DNA of 64,000 bases from NCBI GenBank assembly GCA_038323835.1, contig JBBQHI010000015.1, positions 11,728 to 75,727 of the forward strand. Reading direction: 5' to 3'. Position numbers and translations under genes: made by a program. This DNA is from JACVRW01 sp038323835 (GTDB lineage: Bacteria; Actinomycetota; Thermoleophilia; Solirubrobacterales; Thermoleophilaceae). Numbering within the stretch: the stretch's first letter is position 1; each line of letters begins with the position of its first letter. A model generated the notes under the pieces. The model saw only the letters and a program-made list of their open reading frames with translations. It ran no database searches and was not told where the DNA came from. Shown piece after piece: positions 1 to 7,039 of this stretch.

Positions 1-850
1 CCTGGCCGGGCACGAACTCCACCCGGTCCATGAGGATCTCCATCGTGGAGGGCGCCACCCGCACGCGCACCGCGTGGCGGTGACAGCGGTCCACCAGCTC
101 CACAGCCTCCGCCTGGGGGAAGTCGGCGTCGGCGATGAGCACCTCGTCGATCATGTCGAAGTGCCGCTCGAGCTGGTCCAGCGACTGGAAGTCGCGCAGG
201 CCGTTCGGCTTGGGCGAGGGTGTCCGCGCCACGAAGCCGTAGGGTTCGATCATCTTGCTGCCCCGAAGCGCGTCGGACACGGCCTCGATGTTCGCGCCGG
301 AGCCCACCAGCACCGCGCGGCGGCGGTAGCCCGCGGCGCGGAGCACGAACCCGCTGATCCGCTCGAACGCCCAGCGCGTGGACGAGACGTAGACCAACGC
401 GAAGAAGAGCGAGCCGTAGAAGATGTAATACGACTTGAAGGCTTGGCCCTCGATCACCGCGTAGATCAGGATCACCAGCACCACCTCGAACAGCGAGCTG
501 ATCACCTTGGCGAACCCGGGGCGCTGGGCGCGGTCGCGGTAGAGGCCGGACCGGGCGAAGAGCAGCACCATCACGAGACAGGCCAGCGGGGCGTACTCCT
601 TGGCCTGGTGGTAGGTGCCGCCGAGCACGTTCGGGTCCTGCACCCAGGCCTTGATGGCCAGCGCCGTCCAGATGGCGGCGAACAGGCTGGCGATATCGAG
701 CGCGGCGAGTATGCCCACCCGGCAGAGCGCGCGGAGCGTGTCGTAACGGAGCACGCCGCGTAGAAGCAGGGGCCTGGCCGCCCGCACGTCGCGGTCGGGT
801 AGGGGGACCGGTTCGACCTCCCTGAGCTCTCTAACCAGGCTGTTCGTCAC
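1..850 (-). CDS. Polyprenyl-phosphate sugar transferase, N-terminal part (cut by window edge)
   Basis: Translating the reverse strand from a GTG at 848-850 gives an uninterrupted 283-codon frame running off the left edge. It contains several hydrophobic helices (for example VGILAALDIASLFAAIW and VVLVILIYAVI) followed by a nucleotide-binding-like fold (RRAVLVGSGANIEAV, then a segment ending VLIADADFPQAEAVELV). This is the architecture of the membrane and CoA-binding-like N-terminal half of undecaprenyl-phosphate hexose phosphotransferases (WcaJ/CpsE type), which load the first sugar-phosphate onto the lipid carrier for exopolysaccharide synthesis. The catalytic C-terminal domain lies outside the window, so the enzymatic call rests on the N-terminal half only. 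No clear Shine-Dalgarno precedes the GTG, so the start is approximate. Confidence 0.7.
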   Translation of the reverse strand, partial: MTNSLVRELREVEPVPLPDRDVRAARPLLLRGVLRYDTLRALCRVGILAALDIASLFAAIWTALAIKAWVQDPNVLGGTYHQAKEYAPLACLVMVLLFARSGLYRDRAQRPGFAKVISSLFEVVLVILIYAVIEGQAFKSYYIFYGSLFFALVYVSSTRWAFERISGFVLRAAGYRRRAVLVGSGANIEAVSDALRGSKMIEPYGFVARTPSPKPNGLRDFQSLDQLERHFDMIDEVLIADADFPQAEAVELVDRCHRHAVRVRVAPSTMEILMDRVEFVPGQ

Positions 851-921
851 TTGCTTGCTTGCGTCGGCAGGGGTTGAAACAGCCGATGGCGGCCAATGTA
901 GCGGGCGGGGGGGTCGATCGG

Positions 922-3471
922 TCACAGCGTTCGCGCCAATAGCGGGAACACATCGGCGATCACGTAGGCCCGCACTCTCGCCGGCAGCGCCGTGCCCGAG
1001 GGGATGCGCAGGCCGACGGCGGTGAGGTTTCCGTGTCGGTCCACCGTTCTGGAGAGCGCCTTGCGGTAGTCGAGCGCCACCGGCGCGCCGGTGGCCGCGT
1101 CGGTGAGGAGGATGCCCAGCGTGTGCTCGGTGGCCGGGAGCCGCCCGCCGGCGGCGAAGCGCAGGCGGGCCTCGGACTGGCCCGGCGCCGTGGGTGTCGG
1201 GCGCCTCAGGTCGAGGCGGGCCACGGTCACGCCCCGCGGCCGGTGGTTGGCCGGCGCCCCCCGGCGGTAGCGGTGCGTGATGAAGGTGCCGCTGGCCGGG
1301 AGGATGTGCTCGTCGTTGCAGAGGCCGATGTACTCGAGCGCGTCCCCGTACACCGGCACCTCGGGGCAGAACACCTCTGCGTAGAGGCTGGCGCCGAAGC
1401 GCGCGCGGAGGTTGCGGTCGAGCTGCATCCGCAGCTCGAAGCGGCGGAAGGGCACGTCGCCGAAGCTGAAGGTGAGGCTGAGCCCGCTCTGCGAGACGAT
1501 CACCGAGTCGTTGCGGTAGCGGCCCGCCAGCGGGAACGCGAAGGCCCCGCGGCGATCGGCCACCGGCACCCCGCCAGGGCCGCGCTTCGTGGACACCGCC
1601 CAGAGCAGCAGCGTGCCCTCGCCGTTGCGGTCGGGCTTCGACGCGGACACGGCGCCCACCACCATGTCGTAGCTGTCGAAGCCGATCTGGTTGAGGCTGG
1701 GGAGGATCGGCGGGAAGGGCACGGCCATGCGGCTGAGCTCGAAGGCCGACACCTGGTTGCGGCCGGTTCGCAACGGCGCGCCCCGGCGCAGGACGGGCGC
1801 GGTGCGGAAGCGGATCACGTCGTCCACCTGCCCGGAGGCGCCGTCGCCTGCCCAGGCTCCCTTCAGCCGAACCGCGTAGCGGGTGTCCGGCCGCAGGAAC
1901 TCGTCCGGCACGACGTTCAGGAAGTGACCGTCGCCCGATATCTGGGTGCCGAACGCGAAGGCCGGGCTGGTGGACACGAGCGTGCGCGGCGAGGTCGTGG
2001 TGAAGGCGCCGTCCACCGTCTCTCCCCCGCGGCGCACGATCAGGCGCGCGCCGAGCGTCGTGGCGCCGGCCACGCGGCCGGCGGGACCGGAGAGCCGGGT
2101 GGAGCCGCCGGGGGTGAGGAACGCGGTGCGCGTCAGGTTGGGGCCGAACGCCTCACCCGGGCTGCCGTCGCAGCGCGGATCGCGGCGGCGCAGGCACCAG
2201 TCGTAGGGCACGTGCGTGATGTTCCCGTGCTCCCCGCCGATGTACACGCCGCGGCGACCGAGGGCGGGCGATGAGTTGAGGTCGTTGCGGTCACGCAGCA
2301 TGGGATGGCGCGGGGTGGTGTCGTAGGACCAGCGCCGCCTCCCGCTGCGGGCATCCAGCGCGTACAGGCTGCCGGCGGCCGAGCCCACGTAGAGGATGCG
2401 CCCGGACCCATGCGGGGCCCGGCCGAGTACGGGCGACGACCGGATCACGTCGCCGGTGTCGTAGCGCCAGCGCTGCCTGCCGCTGTGGTCCACCGCGTAC
2501 ACCGAGCCGTCGGTGGAGGCGATGTAGATGAGCCCGCCGCCCAGGGCGGGCGAGGCATACACGTGGTCGTCGGTCTCAAAGCGCCAGCGCACCGCGCCCC
2601 TCTGCCCGTCAAGCGCATAGAGAGCGCCGTCGAACGAGCCGATGTACACCGTCCCGTCCGCGCCGATGGCGGGCGACGAGGTCACGAAGTTGCCGCCGAA
2701 CGTCGTCCACTTGGTCTTGCCCTGCGGAGTGAGCGCGTGGAAGAACAGGTCGAGCGAGCCGAAGTAGACGCTGCCGTCGTCGCCGATCGCGGCGTTCGAC
2801 CAGACCGAGTTCGTGGTCGGGAAGATCCAGCGCCGCCGGCCGTTGCGGTCGATCGAGTACTCCGCCCCGCCGGTGTTGCCGGCGAACAGCGTGCCGCCGA
2901 AGCCCATCGTCACGTTGCCCTCCCACCAGTTCACGAGCTGGCCGGCGGCCGGCGGCCGGGTGGCCCCGAAGCGCCAGACCGTGCGGGCGCTGCGGCTGAG
3001 CGGTGCGTTCGTGGAGCGCAGGCGATAGATCTGCTCGTCCCCGGAGCCGAAGGTCACGGTGCTCGAGCCGAGCCGGCGCTCACGGCGGCCGAGCACCGCG
3101 GCCGAGTCGATGATCTCCCCCGTCCGGTAGCGCCAGCGGAGATGCCCGCCCGGGCCGAGGGCGTAGAACCGGCGGTCGCCCGAGCCCACGTACACGGTCT
3201 CGTCGGCGCCCACCACGGGGGTGCTGAACACGCCCTTGGCGGTGCGGAAGCTCCAGGGCCGGTCGCCGCGGCGGTAGCGCGCGCGGATGGGGCTGGCGCC
3301 GGTGTTGCGCCGGTCATGGCGCATCGAGGGCCAGGGCGAGCCGGCCTCGGTGGGCACCTCGCGCGCCCGCTGGGCCGCCGCATATGCGGGGGTGGCGAGC
3401 GCGGGCATCGCGGCGACGGAGCCCGCGGTGACGAGCGCGGCGAGCACGGTCCTCTTGACGCGCTTCCCCAC
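922..3471 (-). CDS. Secreted PQQ-like beta-propeller repeat protein
   Basis: 849 residues. A cleavable signal peptide is clear (basic GKRVKR, hydrophobic core, AYAAA-type cleavage near residue 33). Residues about 45-430 carry at least six PQQ/BamB-like repeats of the form GSxDGxLYALD followed by a W-x-[FY]-x-T strand (SGDRRFYALG, DGALYALD, DGSVYAVD, AGSLYALD). The remaining 400 residues are beta-rich, with an Ig-like stretch around 460-560 and no recognised catalytic motif. Such propellers act as extracytoplasmic binding scaffolds or quinoprotein-like domains; no PQQ ligand set can be assigned here, so no enzymatic activity is claimed. It is divergent from the sigma factor gene, with roughly 100 bp between the chosen starts. 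Confidence 0.75.
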   Translation of the reverse strand: MGKRVKRTVLAALVTAGSVAAMPALATPAYAAAQRAREVPTEAGSPWPSMRHDRRNTGASPIRARYRRGDRPWSFRTAKGVFSTPVVGADETVYVGSGDRRFYALGPGGHLRWRYRTGEIIDSAAVLGRRERRLGSSTVTFGSGDEQIYRLRSTNAPLSRSARTVWRFGATRPPAAGQLVNWWEGNVTMGFGGTLFAGNTGGAEYSIDRNGRRRWIFPTTNSVWSNAAIGDDGSVYFGSLDLFFHALTPQGKTKWTTFGGNFVTSSPAIGADGTVYIGSFDGALYALDGQRGAVRWRFETDDHVYASPALGGGLIYIASTDGSVYAVDHSGRQRWRYDTGDVIRSSPVLGRAPHGSGRILYVGSAAGSLYALDARSGRRRWSYDTTPRHPMLRDRNDLNSSPALGRRGVYIGGEHGNITHVPYDWCLRRRDPRCDGSPGEAFGPNLTRTAFLTPGGSTRLSGPAGRVAGATTLGARLIVRRGGETVDGAFTTTSPRTLVSTSPAFAFGTQISGDGHFLNVVPDEFLRPDTRYAVRLKGAWAGDGASGQVDDVIRFRTAPVLRRGAPLRTGRNQVSAFELSRMAVPFPPILPSLNQIGFDSYDMVVGAVSASKPDRNGEGTLLLWAVSTKRGPGGVPVADRRGAFAFPLAGRYRNDSVIVSQSGLSLTFSFGDVPFRRFELRMQLDRNLRARFGASLYAEVFCPEVPVYGDALEYIGLCNDEHILPASGTFITHRYRRGAPANHRPRGVTVARLDLRRPTPTAPGQSEARLRFAAGGRLPATEHTLGILLTDAATGAPVALDYRKALSRTVDRHGNLTAVGLRIPSGTALPARVRAYVIADVFPLLARTL

Positions 3472-3578
3472 ACAGGGAGCGTACCCCGCGGCGCCGCGGG
3501 CTTAAAACCCGCTCTTTGCGGACGTTCCCGCTCGCGCCGGGGGCGAACCCGGGAGAGGCTCGACTGATCGGGGTGGCG

Positions 3579-4820
3579 ATGCGGGGGAGAGCGATCAACG
3601 GGGAGGAGCGTCCGTCACGGGCGGAGGTCGACCCTGCCGCCCTCGAGCTTCTGGCCCGTCACGGACCGCAGGTGATGGCCACCGCGCGACGCTGGGCCGC
3701 CAACCCGGAGGACGCCGAGGACGCCTACCAGCGCGGCATGGAGATCCTGCTCACCAAGGCCCCCACCACCGACCCCGACGAGCTGGTGCCCTGGCTGAAG
3801 ACGGTGGTCAAGCACGAGGCGTTCGCCGCGCGGCGCCAGCGCGAGCGCCACTCGCCGGTCACCGACAGCGGCGACGTGGCCGATGCCGGCACCGACTCCG
3901 CCGCCACCCACGAGCAGGCCGCCCGCTACGAGCGGCTGCGCCAGGGCGCCGAGGCCATGGGAGTGCTGAAGCCCCAGGAGGTGCGCGCACTGCTGCTCAA
4001 GGCCGAGGGCTACTCCTACCGCGAGATCTGTGAGATCACCGGGTGGACCTACACCAAGGTGAATCGCTGCCTGACCGAGGGGCGGCGTGCGTTCGCGGAG
4101 CGGGTGCAGGGGATTCAGGCCGGAGCCGAGTGCGACCGGCTGGCGCCCGTGCTGTCCGCGCTGGTGGACGGCGAGGCGAGCGCGCAGGACCTGGCCGCGC
4201 TGCGGCCGCACCTGAAGACGTGCCTGACCTGCCGCGTGCGCCTACGCGAGTTTCGCGCCGTGCCCAGCCGCGTGGCCGCGTTCGTTCCACCGGTGGCCCT
4301 CGTGTCGTCCACACAGGCGGGCGGCGGAGGCGGACTTCGTGGCCTCTTCGACTCGCTGGTCGAGGCGGCCCAGCACAAGACGGCTGCGCTCGCGGAGCGG
4401 GCGCACGCGGCGGCGGACATGGCCATCGGCCCGAAGGCGGCGGCGATCGCCGCCTCGGCGGCGGCCGTGGCCGGAGGCGGGGCGGCCGCGAAGGAGATCG
4501 TCGTGCCCGAGGGGCACGGCCGGACCGCGGCCGCCGAGCGCGAGGTCCAGGTGCGACCCGCGGCCGAGGAGGTGCCTGCCTCGGTGGTGGCCGACCCCGC
4601 GCCCGTCTCAACTCCCCCGGCGGCCGCGCCCCAGCCCGCCGCGGCCCCGGACCCGACCCCTCCCACGCCCGAGCCCGCGCGCGAGTTCGACCCCGTGGCC
4701 GCTCAGGCCGCCGCCACGCCGGCCGCGCCCACCACCGCGGCACACGGCCCCGCCGACGCCGCATTCGCGCCCGGCGGCTCAGCCACGAGCGGAGGCGGGG
4801 GCGGGGAGTTCGCCCCCTAG
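3579..4820 (+). CDS. Sigma-70 family (ECF-like) factor fused to a zinc-finger anti-sigma-like domain
   Basis: From the ATG at 3579 the protein has 413 residues; a longer TTG start at 3516 in the same frame is possible. Residues about 15-95 resemble sigma region 2 (DPAALELLARHGPQVMATAR, then PEDAEDAYQRGMEIL). Residues about 135-185 resemble region 4, with a helix-turn-helix (GYSYREICEITGWTYTKVNR). Directly after it comes a zf-HC2-like element: ECDRLAPVLSALVDGEAS followed by H-x3-C-x2-C (HLKTCLTC), the zinc-binding signature of anti-sigma factors. The C-terminal 200 residues are Ala/Pro/Glu-rich, with one weakly hydrophobic Ala/Gly segment that could be a membrane anchor. The fusion suggests a self-inhibited sigma factor. 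What it regulates is unknown; the divergent neighbour is a secreted propeller protein. Confidence 0.75.
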   Translation: MRGRAINGEERPSRAEVDPAALELLARHGPQVMATARRWAANPEDAEDAYQRGMEILLTKAPTTDPDELVPWLKTVVKHEAFAARRQRERHSPVTDSGDVADAGTDSAATHEQAARYERLRQGAEAMGVLKPQEVRALLLKAEGYSYREICEITGWTYTKVNRCLTEGRRAFAERVQGIQAGAECDRLAPVLSALVDGEASAQDLAALRPHLKTCLTCRVRLREFRAVPSRVAAFVPPVALVSSTQAGGGGGLRGLFDSLVEAAQHKTAALAERAHAAADMAIGPKAAAIAASAAAVAGGGAAAKEIVVPEGHGRTAAAEREVQVRPAAEEVPASVVADPAPVSTPPAAAPQPAAAPDPTPPTPEPAREFDPVAAQAAATPAAPTTAAHGPADAAFAPGGSATSGGGGGEFAP

Positions 4821-4839
4821 CGCCCCCGCCGGGACCCGG

Positions 4840-5053
4840 CTAGGGCATGCTGCGCTCGACCTTGACCTCGCAGAGGTCGACGGAGGCACGGGTGCCGGGG
4901 GTCTCCGAGGAGTCCATCTGATCGAACACCGCGCAGTGAGCCGACACTCCTCACGACCGCGTCTTCTCCCCCAGTGCACCGTACGACTCGTGGTGTCCGC
5001 GCAAGTACGCCGAAGCCTGCCCGAGCGGACCATTGTGCGCGCGGCCTCGCTCG
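4840..5053 (-). pseudogene. Gene remnant with an in-frame UGA, downstream of the ABM-like gene
   Basis: One reverse frame reads protein-like on both sides of a TGA at 4951-4953: upstream GQASAYLRGHHESYGALGEK, downstream GVSAHCAVFDQMDSSETPGT and a tail ending LCEVKVERSMP before a TAG at 4840-4842. No start codon is visible upstream before the frame runs into the ABM-like gene. A GTG right after the TGA (preceded by GAGGA) could start a 36-residue peptide. The simplest reading is a decayed 3' gene fragment with a nonsense mutation. Because a SelA/SelB system lies nearby, selenocysteine at the UGA cannot be excluded from sequence alone. The family was not recognised. Confidence 0.4.
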
Positions 5054-5371
5054 TCAGGCTCCCCAGCCGACTGCGTCGCCGATATCGAGCGCGCGCCAGA
5101 ACGTCGCGTCCGGTGGAGAGGTCACGCCGGCAGCCTGCATGAGCGGGCCGATTTCCGGTTGGGCTTCATTGAAGAAGGCGTTGAAGCTGTCCGCGTCGGG
5201 CCATTCGTCCACGGCCATGTATTGGCCATCCGCGCCGTACCAGCGATGCGCGATGAGGCCGTGACTCTTGGCGACGTCCATGATGCGACCGATCGCGTCG
5301 GCGTGCGACGCGGCTTGCTGCTCGAAGGTGGCTGGATCGCCGCTCACGCGCAAGGTGACGATGACTGACAT
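5054..5371 (-). CDS. Small ferredoxin-like fold protein, ABM-type (antibiotic biosynthesis monooxygenase-like)
   Basis: 105 residues with an ATG preceded by a strong GAGGAGGAG ribosome site. The pattern fits the dimeric alpha-beta ABM/EthD-type fold: an N-terminal strand VIVTLRVSGDP, a helix FEQQAASHADAIGRIMDVAK, then HRWYGADGQYMAVDEW and PDADSFNAFFNE. Such proteins act as small heme-degrading or quinol-forming monooxygenases or have no known activity, and no catalytic residues can be assigned. Codon use is less GC-extreme than in the flanking genes. The gene lies in a patch with other degraded or accessory genes (4.8-7 kb), consistent with acquired material. Confidence 0.6.
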   Translation of the reverse strand: MSVIVTLRVSGDPATFEQQAASHADAIGRIMDVAKSHGLIAHRWYGADGQYMAVDEWPDADSFNAFFNEAQPEIGPLMQAAGVTSPPDATFWRALDIGDAVGWGA

Positions 5372-5533
5372 GGCTCCTCCTCGTCGTTGGCTCTGGCGAC
5401 CCTAGTCCACCGAAGACGTGAGGCATCTCCCTCCCCACCGCTCGCGACAGCGGCGCGCTCACGTGGCTGGCCTACAGAACCGCTCGCGGTGCGGCTCCCG
5501 CTTCCCATGCGAAGCCATAGCGGTCGCAGGGCC

Positions 5534-5604
5534 CTATGCCCGCTCCGTCCGCATGAGCTCAACCTGGAGCGGCGGGATCGGCACCGCGCCAAAGTGGACG
5601 GTTG
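5534..5604 (-). repeat. Orphan C-terminal coding tail, copy A
   Basis: The reverse strand encodes a short tail, HFGAVPIPPLQVELMRTERA, ending in TAG at 5534-5536. An in-frame stop lies only about 35 codons upstream, so no full gene is attached. A paralogous tail occurs at 6109-6184 (HFVAVPIPPLEIKLVRTEPA). The two share a 22-nt identical DNA core and conservative amino-acid changes elsewhere, which indicates two 3' ends of the same gene family left after the gene bodies were lost. Apart from this tail nothing is seen between the ABM-like gene and the SnoaL-like gene. Confidence 0.5.
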
Positions 5605-5635
5605 AGGAAGCGCAACCGATGCTCGGTCCTGCTCG

Positions 5636-6040
5636 CTACATGAGGCCGAGCTGGGTGAGGAGCTCAACTTGATCGAAGAACAGATGCTCGGAGGCGAGCT
5701 CGGCGCCGCGAGCCTCGTAAGCGGACATCCAGCGGAAGTCGACCGGCCGACCAGTGGCCGGAACGTCGCCAGTTGGCGTGCGGAACACGCCGTTGTGCGT
5801 GCCAATGAACCGCCCCTCGGCTGCGGCGACGGAGCCGTCGCCGAAGACCCTCGAAAGCTCAAGACGCCCGTCGGGGAATGCCTCCCAGAACGCCCCTAGG
5901 AACGCCAGCACGTCCCCACGGCCGCGCATCGACGCGCCGGGGGCGACAAACTCGGCGTCTTCAGTCCACGGCTCGGCGTCGGCGTCATGTGCGTTGAACG
6001 CCTCGACGTGCCGCTCGACAATTTGCTTGGCCTCTGCCAT
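5636..6040 (-). CDS. SnoaL-like polyketide cyclase family protein
   Basis: From the ATG at 6040, preceded by GGGAGG at good spacing, the product has 134 residues. The longer in-frame ORF to 6202 only adds sequence overlapping a gene remnant. The sequence follows the NTF2/SnoaL cone fold: an N-terminal helix AKQIVERHVEAFNAHDADA, then FVAPGASMRGRGDVLAFLGA, AFPDGRLELSRVFGDG and a C-terminal strand pair ending EHLFFDQVELLTQLGLM. Family members isomerise or cyclise small hydrophobic substrates, or have unknown function. It belongs to the same less GC-extreme accessory patch as the ABM-like gene 260 bp away. Confidence 0.65.
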   Translation of the reverse strand: MAEAKQIVERHVEAFNAHDADAEPWTEDAEFVAPGASMRGRGDVLAFLGAFWEAFPDGRLELSRVFGDGSVAAAEGRFIGTHNGVFRTPTGDVPATGRPVDFRWMSAYEARGAELASEHLFFDQVELLTQLGLM

Positions 6041-6108
6041 GTCGCCGTACCTCCCGAAGTTGGCTTCCAGTGCCGATACTCGCAGCCGGCCTGTCCTGGG
6101 GCTAGTCG

Positions 6109-6184
6109 CTATGCCGGCTCCGTGCGCACCAGCTTGATCTCGAGCGGCGGGATCGGCACCGCGACAAAGTGGGATGTAGACGAA
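6109..6184 (-). repeat. Orphan C-terminal coding tail, copy B
   Basis: The reverse strand encodes HFVAVPIPPLEIKLVRTEPA followed by TAG at 6109-6111, a paralogue of the tail at 5534-5604. The in-frame sequence upstream runs a short way into the 3' end of the collapsed ABC transporter and has no recognisable domain. Together the copies bracket the SnoaL-like gene on both sides. Confidence 0.5.
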
Positions 6185-6212
6185 GGTGAATCGCTGTCCC
6201 ACGGGGACCCGC

Positions 6213-6928
6213 TTACTCGCTGACCCCGATCGCCTCGACCGGCCGCGAGCGCAGCGCCCGCCGCGTCGGCAGCGCCAGGGCCAGCAGCGCCAGCAGAGTG
6301 GAGCCGCCGAGGATCGCCGCGAGCTGGTCGGCCGGCACGTAGGGACGGAGGCTGCCCGTGAGCGCGTGGCTGAGCGGCAGCAGCGCCGCGGCGGCGATTG
6401 CCAGGCCCACCCCCAGCCCGATCGTGATGATCAGCGCGGCCTCCCAGCGCGCCATCGAACGTCGTTGTCCGGGCCAACGTCCTGGTCCCCGGTGACCACC
6501 GCCGCGGTGCCGGCGTAGCGTTCGACGGGCGGGTGGTTGCGCAGCGCCGCTTCGAGCGGCATGGCGCCGGCCATCACGAGGGCGGACGATGCGATCAGGG
6601 CCACGAGGGCGCCGGTTTCGCGCCTGAGGATCGTGAGGCGCCGCTCGCTGAGCCCGGCGAGGTCGGTGCCCGCCAGCGCGACGGCGGCCGAGGTGGGCCG
6701 GTCCAGCCCCGCGGCCACGTTCAGGAACGTGCTCTTGCCCGACCCCGACGGCCCCATGATCGCGGTGAACGATCCGGGCAGAAGCCCGACGCTGATCCCG
6801 TCGAGCGCGACGACCGCCCCGTCGCCCTGTCCATGGACCTTGCGGACGTCGCGAAGGGCCACCACGGGAGCCCCGCCAATGTTGTGGACCGGGGCCGGCA
6901 CGAGCTGTTCCTGGCTTGTCGAGTGCAT
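6213..6928 (-). pseudogene. ABC transporter (MacB/FtsX type) collapsed by internal deletions
   Basis: The first part (6431-6928) begins like a lipoprotein-export-type ATPase: ALRDVRKVHGQGDGAVVALD and a Walker A GPSGSGKST. It stops after LSERRLTILRR, before the Q-loop, signature and Walker B. The frame then continues directly into what looks like the start of an FtsX permease (ETGALVALIASSALVMAGAM, then NHPPVERYAGTAAVV). A second break shifts frame, and 6213-6455 encodes the last permease helices (EAALIITIGLGVGLAIAAAA through PTRRALRSRPVEAIGVSE). Thus two deletions have fused ATPase head, permease head and permease tail. Neither an ATPase nor a full permease can be made. The segment 6929-7039 holds no gene. 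Confidence 0.75.
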
Positions 6929-7039
6929 GCCGCGACGCTAGGAGCGAGGCGGCCCGAAAACGTCGTCGCCAGGTCGGGACTCGACCCCTACCAACTGATG
7001 ATCTCGCCTCCTACCCAGGTCGGAGACGGCTGGGCGCCC

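Noticed and set aside
4779..5033. 84-codon reverse ORF starting at an ATG at 5033
   Set aside because: It is Arg/Thr/Cys-rich and out of frame with the more protein-like remnant described for 4840-5053.
6955..7012. Possible tRNA-like fragment (AGTTGGTAG and GGTCGAGTCCCGACC on the reverse strand)
   Set aside because: The would-be T-arm has a five-base loop, the anticodon arm and acceptor pairing are missing, and no conserved TTC/GANTCC spacing is present. It is a chance resemblance.
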